Source: an uncultured Stenotrophomonas sp.
Lineage (GTDB): Bacteria > Pseudomonadota > Gammaproteobacteria > Xanthomonadales > Xanthomonadaceae
Assembly (NCBI GenBank): GCA_913775725.1
Contig: CAJYNG010000017.1
Coordinates: 124,001-188,000 of the forward strand
Reading direction: 5' to 3'
DNA length: 64,000 bases
Program-made: the position numbers and the translations under genes
Notes under the pieces: model-generated
Told to the model about the DNA's origin: nothing
Database searches by the model: none
Seen by the model: the letters and a program-made list of their open reading frames with translations, nothing else
In this document: positions 18,986 to 34,844 of the stretch, one piece after another
Layout of the letters: each line of letters opens with the position of its first letter
Numbering within the stretch: position 1 is the first letter of the stretch

Positions 18986-19372
18986 TCAGCCCTCGTGGCG
19001 ACGCGATTGGAGTTGGGCGACCAGCGCTTCCAGTTCGGCCAGCTCGTTGTCGCTGACCTGCTGGCGCTGCGACAGGTAGGCCACGAACGGCGACACCGAG
19101 CCCTGCAGGGTGTTGTCGACGAACTGGGCCACGGCACCCTGCAGCACGCTCTCCGGGCCACGGGTGGCCTGGTAGCGGTAGACGCCGTCCTGCTGCTGGC
19201 GCTGAAGATACCCCTTCGCCCGCAGCCGCTCCATCATCGTCAGCACGGTGGAACGGGCCAGGCCACGGGCCTCGCCATAGCCACTGGCGACCTCGCCGAC
19301 CGTGGCCGGCGCATGTTCATCGATGTACTGCAGCAGGGCCAGCTCCTGGTCCCCGATCGTCTTGCCACGCAT
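18986..19372 (-). CDS. BlaI/MecI/CopY-family transcriptional repressor
   Basis: A 128-residue winged-helix regulator of the BlaI/MecI/CopY family (LALLQYIDEHAPATVGEV, then RSTVLTMMERLRAKGYL, followed by the dimerisation helix region). It is the first gene of a two-gene operon with the M56 peptidase 3 bp downstream, the usual BlaI/BlaR arrangement in which the peptidase relieves repression. A GGGAG ribosome-binding site lies about 8 nt before the ATG. The upstream region carries two facing copies of a BlaI/CopY-type operator (19385-19431), which points to autoregulation. Confidence 0.92.
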   Translation of the reverse strand: MRGKTIGDQELALLQYIDEHAPATVGEVASGYGEARGLARSTVLTMMERLRAKGYLQRQQQDGVYRYQATRGPESVLQGAVAQFVDNTLQGSVSPFVAYLSQRQQVSDNELAELEALVAQLQSRRHEG

Positions 19373-19384
19373 GACACCACTCCC

Positions 19385-19431
19385 TTGACTACACGTGTCG
19401 TCACTTTCTGCGTGGCGACAACTGTAGTCAA
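19385..19431 (-). promoter_or_regulatory. Double BlaI/CopY-type operator
   Basis: Two near-identical 16-bp sites face each other: TTGACTACAcgTGTCG from 19385 on the plus strand, and TTGACTACAgtTGTCG read on the minus strand from 19431. Each contains a TACAnnTGT core (19390-19399 and 19417-19426), close to the ACAnnTGTA box of CopY/BlaI repressors; the centres are 27 bp apart. The minus-strand TTGACT could also serve as the -35 element of the repressor gene. No clear -10 is visible. Confidence 0.72.
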
Positions 19432-19480
19432 CCCCCCGGAAGTCATGGGCCGACGAACGGTAGGGGGATGAGCTGCGGCC

Positions 19481-20296
19481 TCAGCGCCCGATCACGAACG
19501 GGTCGCCCTTGCACGGCAGCAACGGGCTGCCATCGCAGGGCCATAGGGCGGCGGGTACGGTCCTGGCCACTTCGAAGTGATCCTGGTTCCAGCGCAGGAA
19601 ACCGCCGTGGATGGCATTGCCATGGTCGAAGCTGCGTGCATCGACGGCCAGCGGCTGTTCGGGGTCGGCTTCGGCCACCCAGCGCAGCACAGGCACCTTG
19701 TCCAGCGGCCCGATGAAGGCGAACAGATCACCCGCGCCCTTGTCCTGGTAAGCCGTCATGGTCGCCGCGTCGGGCAGCTCGGCCTGTGCCAGCAACGACG
19801 CGGTGACATCCTGCAGCGGTGCGGCTCCCTGTGCGATGTAGGCGCGCATGCCCGTGGTGGTTGCCGGGCAGTCCTGCAGCTGCACCAGATACCCGGTGGT
19901 ACCGCCACTGCCGGAGAACGACCGCATCCAGTAGCGGAAACGCGGCCCGCTGCGATCGGTGACCATGAAATCCTGCTGGCCATCCTGCGCGGGAATGGAA
20001 AGCACCTGCACCTTGCTGGCGCCCTCCACGTTGCACTTCAACTGCGCCAGCACCTGCCTGGCCGGTTCCGGCAGTGCTTCGTAGCGGCCGCCGGGGTGGG
20101 CGCTGCCGGAGGCTTGCGGCAGTGCGGGCAATCCACGATCAGTGGGCAGGGTCTGCGCAGGCAAGGCCTCCGGTTTCGCCGCCGGGCTGGCGGTGGGTGC
20201 TGCTACCGGCGCGACGCGCTCTCCAGCGGGCGCGCAGGCGCTGCAGGCCAGCAACAGCATCAACGAAACGCCCGGCATCAGGTGTGATCGGATCAT
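19481..20296 (-). CDS. Probable immunity lipoprotein (X-Tfi type) for the adjacent effector
   Basis: A 271-residue exported protein with a lipobox-like signal (LLLACSAC, Cys18 or Cys21) and a Pro/Ala-rich linker to about residue 60. The globular part has further cysteines (LKCNVEG, LQDCPA, LWPCDG, LLPCKGD) that could form disulphides in the periplasm. No named domain is recognised. It begins 3 bp after the stop of the putative T4SS effector. In Xanthomonadaceae X-T4SS loci, effectors are usually paired with periplasmic or lipoprotein immunity proteins, which is the reason for the call. Function is inferred entirely from context and signal peptide. Confidence 0.68.
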   Translation of the reverse strand: MIRSHLMPGVSLMLLLACSACAPAGERVAPVAAPTASPAAKPEALPAQTLPTDRGLPALPQASGSAHPGGRYEALPEPARQVLAQLKCNVEGASKVQVLSIPAQDGQQDFMVTDRSGPRFRYWMRSFSGSGGTTGYLVQLQDCPATTTGMRAYIAQGAAPLQDVTASLLAQAELPDAATMTAYQDKGAGDLFAFIGPLDKVPVLRWVAEADPEQPLAVDARSFDHGNAIHGGFLRWNQDHFEVARTVPAALWPCDGSPLLPCKGDPFVIGR

Positions 20297-20299
20297 CGC

Positions 20300-21715
20300 T
20301 CAACGCCCTCCCATCGCCGGCGCTTCCTGCAATTGTGCAGGCGCAGGGGTGGGTACCGCCTGTTCGCGCGATTGCTGCTGCAGCTGGCGCAGGCTGGATT
20401 CCACCGCAGTGTCGCGCACCTCGGCTGCATTGACCCCTGCGCGCAGCGCCGCAGGATCGCCCGGACTGCCCTGCACCAGGAACAGTGTTTCGCCCGCCGC
20501 ACGTCCAGCACTGGGATTGCTGGCCACGATCTGGTCGACCCGGGTGATGCCCGCGGCCTTCGCTTCGCGCAGCATCACCAGACTGTAGTCATCGGCATGC
20601 TCGGCGTAGCGTCCGCCGAGGGCCTGCAGGCGCGTGCTGATCTGCTGCTGCAGGGCATGATCGCGATGCTGCGGCTGACGGGGATCGTCAGTGGCCGCGA
20701 GCGGCACGTCCTGCCCCAGCTCGCGCGCCTGGCCGGGTGCAACCGAGGTCAGCACGTACTGCCAACGGTTCTGCCCAGGCGTGCCGCGCACCGTCGACAC
20801 GAAGTCGTCGTACTCGCCGCCGCCGATGGTCTGGCAGCCCGCCGAATCGGTGTTGGAGCGGCTGCCACGATGGATCTTGAAGGTGTCGTTGAGGTCCTGC
20901 ACGCCCTGGGTATCGCGCGCATCGAACCAGCCGTCGCCGTTGCTGTCGCGCTCCACCCGTCCGGCGCCCGAGGTGATCGCGTCCTGCGAGGGGCGCAGCG
21001 CAAACTCATCGGGATGGCCATTGCGCGGATGGGTCGTTGCGCGCATCTCGGTGGTGCCCTCGCCCAGGCGCCCCAGGTCCTTGACCCGGTCGCCGTTGAC
21101 GTCCTCACCCTCGGTCTTGGTACGCGGTGCCACGTTGCCGAAGCCCGGGCTGCGCGGCGTGGTCTTGGCATGGCCGTCGTACTGAGCGGTCGGTTCGGTC
21201 GTGGCCTGGTTGAACTCACGCACATGACCTTGGCCCTGCGCATCCTTCCACAGCACCACGATGCGGTCGTCGTAGACGCCACGCCCACGTGCCTCGGTGG
21301 TGCGGTTCTCGTCGCGCAGTCCCAGCACCACGCGGTCCTGCGTTGCCATCGCCTCATTCGCCGCGGTGTTGCCACGCTGGGCCACGATGCTGCCGTACAC
21401 GTCGTACTGCTGGGCCTGGCTCAGGCCTGCGGTCTCAGCCGCATCGGGCATCCGTGGTGGACGCGCCGCGTTGCCCAGACGGTCCAGCATCGGGTTCACC
21501 GTGGCCGCATCTGCTGCGGCAACACCACCGCTGCGTCGCAACGCCTCGAGTTCGGTGGCGGCACGCGCCGAGATGTAGCGATCCAGCGATTCCTGCACCA
21601 CGGCGCTCTGGCCGTCGTGCAGGGCCTCCAGGCGGGTGGCTGCAGCGCGCGCGTCGTTCTGTCGTAAAAGCGCGACGACTTCATTGGCCGCCGCGTTGAT
21701 GTCCATCTCAGGCAT
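20300..21715 (-). CDS. X-T4SS antibacterial effector (XVIPCD) with L,D-transpeptidase-like motif
   Basis: A 471-residue protein without a Sec signal. Residues about 342-450 match the XVIPCD secretion domain that docks effectors on VirD4 in the Xanthomonadales bacteria-killing T4SS: TDDPRQPQHRDHALQQQI, then GRYAEHADDYSLVMLREA, GITRVDQIVAS, GETLFLVQGSPGDPA and a Gln-rich end. The N-terminal 340 residues would be the toxin. They include H282-x-G284 and S291-x-G293-C294 (HRGSRSNTDSAGCQTI), the spacing seen in YkuD-type L,D-transpeptidases and related wall-editing toxins. This suggests peptidoglycan attack but is not proof. An AAGGA site lies 6 nt before the ATG. The candidate immunity gene is 3 bp downstream. 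Confidence 0.82.
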   Translation of the reverse strand: MPEMDINAAANEVVALLRQNDARAAATRLEALHDGQSAVVQESLDRYISARAATELEALRRSGGVAAADAATVNPMLDRLGNAARPPRMPDAAETAGLSQAQQYDVYGSIVAQRGNTAANEAMATQDRVVLGLRDENRTTEARGRGVYDDRIVVLWKDAQGQGHVREFNQATTEPTAQYDGHAKTTPRSPGFGNVAPRTKTEGEDVNGDRVKDLGRLGEGTTEMRATTHPRNGHPDEFALRPSQDAITSGAGRVERDSNGDGWFDARDTQGVQDLNDTFKIHRGSRSNTDSAGCQTIGGGEYDDFVSTVRGTPGQNRWQYVLTSVAPGQARELGQDVPLAATDDPRQPQHRDHALQQQISTRLQALGGRYAEHADDYSLVMLREAKAAGITRVDQIVASNPSAGRAAGETLFLVQGSPGDPAALRAGVNAAEVRDTAVESSLRQLQQQSREQAVPTPAPAQLQEAPAMGGR

Positions 21716-21831
21716 GGTCGGTCCTTGGGCGTGATCAGTACAGGGTCAGCCTACTCCAGCCGCCCGCTGGGGCTTTTGACGCACCGCACACCCTCGCTGC
21801 CACGCCGCATTCAGGCAGATCACGCCATCAC

Positions 21832-22938
21832 TCATCCCCGCGGGCCGCCCATCACCGGCAGGATCACCCCGCTGATGTAACTGGCACAGACCGGCGAAGC
21901 CAGGAACACATAGGCGGGCGAGAGTTCTTCGGGCTGTGCGGGCCGGCCCATGTCACTGTCCTTGCCGAATTCAGCGACTTCCTGCGCCGCCTTGTCGGCC
22001 GGGTTCAACGGTGTCCACACCGGCCCCGGCGCCACGCAGTTGACCCGGATGCCACGTGGCAGCAGCTGGCTGGCCAGCGCCTTGGTGAACGCATGGATCG
22101 CGCCCTTGGTGGCCGAGTAGTCGATCAGCGCCTTGCTGCCGAAGATTCCCGTTTCCGATCCTGTATTGATGATGCTGGCACCCTCGCCCAGGTGCGGTAG
22201 CACCGCGCGCGCCATCTGGATGTAACCGCCGATGTTGGTCTGCAGGGTTTCCTGCAGATGCGCGTCTTCCAGGTCTTCCAGCCGCTCGCAATGCAGCTGG
22301 AAGGCGGCGTTGTTGACCAGGATGTCGATGCCGCCGAACGCCTTGGCCACCTGCTTGACCGCCTTGTTGCAGAAGCGCGCATCGCGCACATCACCGGCGA
22401 TCACCACGCAGCGGCCGCCTTCGCGCTCCACGTGCTGGCGGGTGATGTCCGCGTCCTGGGCCTCGTCCAGGTGCAGTACCGCCACATCGGCGCCTTCGCG
22501 TGCGAACAGTACTGCCACCGCACGGCCGATACCAGAATCGCCACCGGTGATGATCGCGCGCATGCCCTGCAGCTTGCCGCTGCCGGCGTAGTCCGGTGCA
22601 AGGAAACGCGGCGCCAGCTCCAGTTCGTGTTCATGCCCAGGCTTGGCCAGCTGCTGCGCCGGCATCGCCTCCGGTTGCCGGCGCGCACCGGCCTGGGTCG
22701 CGGTCTTCTTCGTTGCTTTTTGTGCCGCGCGCACGCCCTTGGCCTTCTCCTGGTCCTGCAGGCGCCGCTGCCGGGCCGCGACGCGCGCTGCGCGTGGATC
22801 GCCGGCGGCCGCCTTGCGGGTGGCAGTCTTCAACACCCGTGGGCGAGCGGGGTCGGCGACGGTCTTCGTCGCGGTGCTGCCTTTGCGCACCTTGGGCGAG
22901 GCTTTGCGGCGGGCGGGGGTTTTCCTGGTGGTGGCCAT
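21832..22938 (-). CDS. SDR oxidoreductase with lysine/alanine-rich N-terminal tail
   Basis: A 368-residue protein. Residues 1-90 are Lys/Arg/Ala/Thr-rich and low complexity (for example KATKKTATQAGARR), like a histone H1-type tail. A short-chain dehydrogenase/reductase follows, with TGGDSGIG cofactor motif (131-138), NNAA (209-212), catalytic Ser near 261, and Y274-x-x-x-K278 in YSATK. The subgroup is the YdaD/YghA-like general-stress SDRs. The start at 22938 is supported by a GAGGAG site; upstream open frame was rejected. The substrate is unknown. The tail might bind DNA or another polyanion; this is inference. Confidence 0.88.
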   Translation of the reverse strand: MATTRKTPARRKASPKVRKGSTATKTVADPARPRVLKTATRKAAAGDPRAARVAARQRRLQDQEKAKGVRAAQKATKKTATQAGARRQPEAMPAQQLAKPGHEHELELAPRFLAPDYAGSGKLQGMRAIITGGDSGIGRAVAVLFAREGADVAVLHLDEAQDADITRQHVEREGGRCVVIAGDVRDARFCNKAVKQVAKAFGGIDILVNNAAFQLHCERLEDLEDAHLQETLQTNIGGYIQMARAVLPHLGEGASIINTGSETGIFGSKALIDYSATKGAIHAFTKALASQLLPRGIRVNCVAPGPVWTPLNPADKAAQEVAEFGKDSDMGRPAQPEELSPAYVFLASPVCASYISGVILPVMGGPRG

Positions 22939-22965
22939 GCAGGTCTCCTCGGGAGGGAATGGGGT

Positions 22966-22988
22966 TGCCGGCCAGCGGCCGGCACTAC
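22966..22988 (-). repeat. SMAG repeat
   Basis: A single GTAG-headed stem-loop, minus orientation (GTAGTGCCGGCCGCTGGCCG on that strand), just upstream of the ribosome-binding site of the SDR gene, so it probably lies in its 5' untranslated region. Confidence 0.85.
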
Positions 22989-23133
22989 CGGGGGCGGCGC
23001 ACGCCGCTCCTGCAGTGTCTCCACCTATGCTGTTGGCGGCAGTGAGCGCACCGTGCCCACGATGTGCACGGTATTCATTCCGCCACCACGTGCGGCGTCG
23101 CACGCTGCACGCAACCACACAAGGAACGCCTCC

Positions 23134-23442
23134 ATGAAACATGCCATCGCCACCGCCGCCGTCTGCTTTGCCCTCGCCGCCTGCAGCAGCTCGCCGGTGG
23201 CCCAGGTGCAGCCGATCGACGGCGTCATTTCCGGGCAGTGCCACAGTGACATGGTGCGCGGCGCACTGGGCCTGGCCGCTTCGGACGCCACCGTGGCCCG
23301 CGCACGCGTGGACAGCGACAGCCTGCACGTGCGAGTGCTGCGCCACGACGGCCCGCGGGTGCCACCGGCACACGAAGGCGGCGACCGCCTGACCATCGAA
23401 AAGGGCCGCACCAACAACATCACCGCGATCTACTGCGGCTGA
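23134..23442 (+). CDS. I78-like peptidase inhibitor lipoprotein (divergent)
   Basis: A 102-residue lipoprotein starting at ATG 23134 after an AAGGAAC site. The signal ends LAAC (Cys18). The mature part is a divergent relative of the I78 inhibitors: ISGQCHSDMVRGALGL, then SDSLHVRVLRHDGPRVP, and a terminal YCG. It lacks the usual T-M-D-x-R segment, so inhibitory activity is less certain than for its relatives at 16618 and 24584. Its 3' end overlaps the convergent topoisomerase gene by 23 bp. Confidence 0.72.
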   Translation: MKHAIATAAVCFALAACSSSPVAQVQPIDGVISGQCHSDMVRGALGLAASDATVARARVDSDSLHVRVLRHDGPRVPPAHEGGDRLTIEKGRTNNITAIYCG

Positions 23443-24475
23443 GCCTGCGCGCCCTGCGCAGCACGCGCAGGGTGGCCTGTTCCCACTGGCGCGGCCCGCG
23501 CAGGCCGGCCAGCGTGGCCAGTTCGCCGCGCTCCCAGCCGGCGAACACGCACGGGTCGATGTAGGCCTTGCGGCATACCGCCGGGGTATTGCCCAGCAGC
23601 GATGCCACTTCGCACACCACCGCGCGCTGCGCCTGCGCCAGCGCGCGCTGGCTGGCCGGTTCCGGCAGCTCGGTGGCGGCAAACGCCTGCACCGCCGCTA
23701 CCGTGCCGCCCCAGGTGCGGAAATCCTTGGCAGTGAAGTCCTCGCCCATCACCTCGCGCAGGTAATCGTTCACCGCGCCGGAATCCACCGGCTGCAGCGC
23801 GCCGTCGTCGTCGCGGTACTGGAACAGCGCCTGCCCCGGCAGCTGCTGCAGGCGCCGCACCAGCAGCCCCAGCCTGCGGTCGCCCACGGTCACCTCCTGC
23901 AGCTGCCCGGACTTGCCGCGGAAGCGCATGCGCACCCGGCCGCCGCGCAGCAGTTCCAGATGGCGGTTGCGCAGTGTGGTCAGTCCGAACGAACGGTTCT
24001 GTTGTGCATAGGTTTCATTGCCGACCCGCACCAGCGTGTCCGCCAACAGCGCGACCACCATGGCCAGCACCTTTTCCTGCGGAAACCCAGGTCGCTTGAG
24101 ATCCCGTGACAACCGCCGCCGCAGCGTGGGCAACGCCTCGCCAAAGGCGATGATGCGGTCGAACTTGCCGGCGTCGCGCTCCCTGGCCCAATCGGCGTGG
24201 TAGCGGTACTGCTTGCGCCCGCGCGCATCGCGGCCCGTAGCCTGCAGGTGGCCGTTGGCGTGGGCGCAGATCCACACGGCGGTATACGCCGGCGGAATCG
24301 CCAGCGAACGGATGCGCTGCAGGGTGGTGGCGTCGCGTATCGCGTGGCCATCAGCATCGCGGTAGCTGAAACCCTTGCCGGCGCGTCGCCGGCTGATGCC
24401 CTGCTGGGTGTCGTCTACATAGCGCAGGCCGGCCGCGCGTGCGGCCTGTCGTTCGGGGGTGGAGGGAGTTGGCAT
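23420..24475 (-). CDS. DNA topoisomerase IB (poxvirus-like)
   Basis: A 351-residue type IB topoisomerase of the small bacterial/poxvirus-like family, which relaxes supercoils through a 3'-phosphotyrosine. The N-terminal domain (AGLRYVDDTQQGISRRRAGKGFSYRD; IPPAYTAVWICA) is followed by the catalytic core with VGNETYAQQNRSFGLTTL, TAKDFRTWGGT and the nucleophile Y305 in KAYIDP. The last 10 residues are arginine/serine-rich. The start at 24475 gives the expected N-terminus MPTPSTPERQAARAAGLRYV; longer frames have no family similarity. It overlaps the convergent lipoprotein gene by 23 bp. Confidence 0.93.
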   Translation of the reverse strand: MPTPSTPERQAARAAGLRYVDDTQQGISRRRAGKGFSYRDADGHAIRDATTLQRIRSLAIPPAYTAVWICAHANGHLQATGRDARGRKQYRYHADWARERDAGKFDRIIAFGEALPTLRRRLSRDLKRPGFPQEKVLAMVVALLADTLVRVGNETYAQQNRSFGLTTLRNRHLELLRGGRVRMRFRGKSGQLQEVTVGDRRLGLLVRRLQQLPGQALFQYRDDDGALQPVDSGAVNDYLREVMGEDFTAKDFRTWGGTVAAVQAFAATELPEPASQRALAQAQRAVVCEVASLLGNTPAVCRKAYIDPCVFAGWERGELATLAGLRGPRQWEQATLRVLRRARRLSRSRSR

Positions 24476-24583
24476 GCCTGTAGTGTCGCGGTCGCCATGC
24501 CGCGATCCTGTCGATAACACAAGACAAACACGTGAGGGCCGGTTCGCCGCTATGCTCGGGTCTTCACAACCCCTTCCGGAGTC

Positions 24584-24976
24584 ATGATGTCGTTCCCGAT
24601 TCGCGCCCGTTCGCTCTCCGCCCTGTTGTTGCCGGCCGTGCTGGCCCTGACCGCCTGCCAGGCACCGGCGCTGGATGAACAGGATTCGGCCACGGCCCAC
24701 GCCCAGCAGGCCGCCGAAGCAGCCAAGGCACCGGCCGACGACGCCGGCAAGGCCACCGAGGCACCGCCGGTCGGCACCTGCGACGCCAGCCAGGTGCAGA
24801 GCCTGGTCGGCCAGACCTACTCCGACGCCCTGGGCAAGCAGGCGCAGGAAGATGCCGGCGCCAGCCAGGTGCGCGTGCTCAAGCCCAACGACGTGGCCAC
24901 GATGGAGTTCCTCGGCGACCGCCTGAACATCGAAGTGGACGACAAGGGCGCCGTCAGCGGCGCGCGCTGCGGCTGA
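24584..24976 (+). CDS. I78-family peptidase inhibitor lipoprotein
   Basis: A 130-residue protein with a lipoprotein signal (LALTAC, Cys25), an Ala-rich linker to about residue 60, and a good I78 core: CDASQVQSLVGQTYSD, then VRVLKPNDVATMEFLGDRLN and IEVDDKGAVSGARCG. It may start at either of two adjacent ATG codons (24584 or 24587); GGAG lies just upstream. It is divergent from the topoisomerase gene with a 108-bp shared upstream region. A strong hairpin terminator follows. Confidence 0.85.
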   Translation: MMSFPIRARSLSALLLPAVLALTACQAPALDEQDSATAHAQQAAEAAKAPADDAGKATEAPPVGTCDASQVQSLVGQTYSDALGKQAQEDAGASQVRVLKPNDVATMEFLGDRLNIEVDDKGAVSGARCG

Positions 24977-24985
24977 GTCCGGCCC

Positions 24986-25018
24986 CGCGCCGGCACTGGG
25001 TTGCCGGCGCGTTCTGTT
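24986..25018 (+). terminator. Hairpin terminator after the I78 gene
   Basis: A perfect 10-bp stem (CGCGCCGGCA, loop CTGGGT, TGCCGGCGCG) spans 24986-25011 and is followed by the moderately T-rich TTCTGTT. It separates the lipoprotein gene from gltB. Confidence 0.65.
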
Positions 25019-25150
25019 GCACCTGCAACCGTGTATTGCGGCGCTGCAGCAACCTGTGATCTAGTCGAGGCATCCGGTGGCCTCACGATGCGCTCCAGGG
25101 AATGAGCGGGGACGAGTGTCGCCGCCAACCCTATACGCATCGAGGTAGAG

Positions 25151-29605
<4,455 letters not shown>

Positions 29606-29614
29606 TGTTTTCCG

Positions 29615-33521
<3,907 letters not shown>

Positions 33522-33674
33522 TTCGCGAGCGGAAGTGCACGGCCGCGCAGCGGTACCGCTGTCTGCCACGCTAGCGACGTGCGGACAGGCCGCAATGAAG
33601 AAAGTTGTAAAAGCATCCAGAGAGGGGAATGCCGACATACACTGCCGCCTTCACCCGTAACTGCGGAGCGTTCG

Positions 33675-34541
33675 ATGCGCATCGGCCTGGCTGCCAACCG
33701 TCTTCATCACCACGACGCGCGCGCCGCGCTGTTCCGTTGGCTACGCAGCAGCGAGGCCGGCCTGCGCGAACTGGGCGTGTCGCTGCACGCGGTCGGCCGC
33801 ACCCATGACGCAATCGAGCGACAGGGCTTCCTGGCTGGGTATGCGGGCCTGCACCGCTATCCCTACGGGCGCGAGGGTGGCCTGATGAAGCTGGTCGCCG
33901 AGGTGGTCGGGATGGGCCCGGATCGGACACTGGATGGTGCGATCTATCTGATTGATCCGGTCGATCCGTCCTCGGTGTTTCCGGAAGCCACGGCATTGAA
34001 ACGGCAGTGCGTGATCCACGGCAAGCCGTTCATTTCGACCGTAGCCACCGCGCGCGACTGGGTCGAGGTGGAGCGCATCCACGCCGGGCTGGCGGCCGAT
34101 GCCTGCGTCGACGACCTGCATGCGTTCGAAGGCCAGACGCTGGCGCTGATCGCGCACGATGCGATGAAGCCGGCGATGCTGGCCTTCGCCGATGAGCACT
34201 TCGATGTGCTGGTCCGGTTCGGTGAGCGGGTGGCGACCGGCACCACCGGCCAGCGCTTGAACGAGCTGGCCTGGAGCCGTGGCTGGCCCAGCGATACGCC
34301 CTGGGTGACGCGCTACCAGAGCGGCCCGATGGGCGGTGATGCGCAGATTGCCGACCGGGTGCTGGAGGGGCGCTGCCAGCGCGCGATCTTCTTCGAGGAT
34401 CCGCATGTGGCGCGCCAGCACGAGGCGGACATCCAGCTGCTGGAACGCGCGGTGACGACGGTGACCGATAAGGCGGTGTGCATTACGGCGCCACGGGTGG
34501 CGGCACGCTGGGCGACGGCGGCGGCGTTGCGGGCGGGGTGA
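33675..34541 (+). CDS. Double-domain methylglyoxal synthase
   Basis: A 288-residue protein, about twice the usual length (near 150). Residues about 150-288 form a full methylglyoxal synthase domain, which turns dihydroxyacetone phosphate into methylglyoxal: LIAHDAMK (H161, D162), ATGTTG, SGPMGGDAQIA (D222), and FFEDPHVARQHEADI (D242, H249, D252). Residues 1-140 look like a diverged copy (MRIGLAANR, LHAVGRT, REGGLMKLVAEV, YLIDPVDPSSVFPEATALKR) in which the Asp of the GGDxQI motif is Leu. The N-terminal half is therefore probably inactive. GGAG precedes the ATG. It is divergent from the sensor kinase gene. Confidence 0.85.
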   Translation: MRIGLAANRLHHHDARAALFRWLRSSEAGLRELGVSLHAVGRTHDAIERQGFLAGYAGLHRYPYGREGGLMKLVAEVVGMGPDRTLDGAIYLIDPVDPSSVFPEATALKRQCVIHGKPFISTVATARDWVEVERIHAGLAADACVDDLHAFEGQTLALIAHDAMKPAMLAFADEHFDVLVRFGERVATGTTGQRLNELAWSRGWPSDTPWVTRYQSGPMGGDAQIADRVLEGRCQRAIFFEDPHVARQHEADIQLLERAVTTVTDKAVCITAPRVAARWATAAALRAG

Positions 34542-34602
34542 GGGTTTAGGCCAACGGCTGAGCCCCTCGTGGTGGGTGGGTTGTAGCGATCATGAGCTTG
34601 GC

Positions 34603-34700
34603 CGGGATGGGTGGGATTGCGGGGGACGCCGTAAACCCATCCTTGGGGGCTTGGCCGCGGCATCCATGCCGCGGACACCCCCGCAATCCCACCCATCCCG
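34603..34700 (+). repeat. Structured repeat, copy A (23-bp arms, 52-nt core)
   Basis: Perfect 23-bp inverted arms (34603-34625 and 34678-34700) enclose a 52-nt core (34626-34677). The core contains ACCCATCCTTGGGGGCTTGG and the palindrome CCGCGGCATCCATGCCGCGG. The same core, with different arms, occurs at 47946-48047 and, inverted, at 48199-48300. CTTCGACAG follows the right arm, as in the other copies. Together with the SMAG pair downstream it fills most of the 303-bp gap 34542-34844; the remaining 34542-34602 shows nothing I recognise. Confidence 0.85.
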
Positions 34701-34741
34701 TCCTTCGACAGATTCGGGTGTGCCCACCACGGACACTCGCT

Positions 34742-34829
34742 GTAGAGCCGAGCCATGCTCGGCTGCTCTAAGACGTGATGACGGGAACCCCGCGCTGGCG
34801 CGTCAGCCGAGCATGGGCTCGGCTCTACA
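34742..34829. repeat. Inverted pair of SMAG repeats
   Basis: GTAGAGCCGAGCCATGCTCGG at 34742 faces a minus-oriented copy ending at 34829 with TCGGCTCTACA. The pair can fold into one long hairpin between two convergent genes, 15 bp from the stop of the downstream gene. Confidence 0.88.
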
Positions 34830-34844
34830 GGGTGCGGGGCGCGG

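Noticed and set aside
22258-23442. A 394-residue protein ending in the I78-like sequence
   Set aside because: The first two thirds are antisense to the SDR gene; the signal peptide and ribosome-binding site support a start at 23134.
21832-23682. A 616-residue SDR fusion
   Set aside because: The N-terminal part overlaps the topoisomerase and lipoprotein genes in another frame; GAGGAG at the 22938 start settles it.
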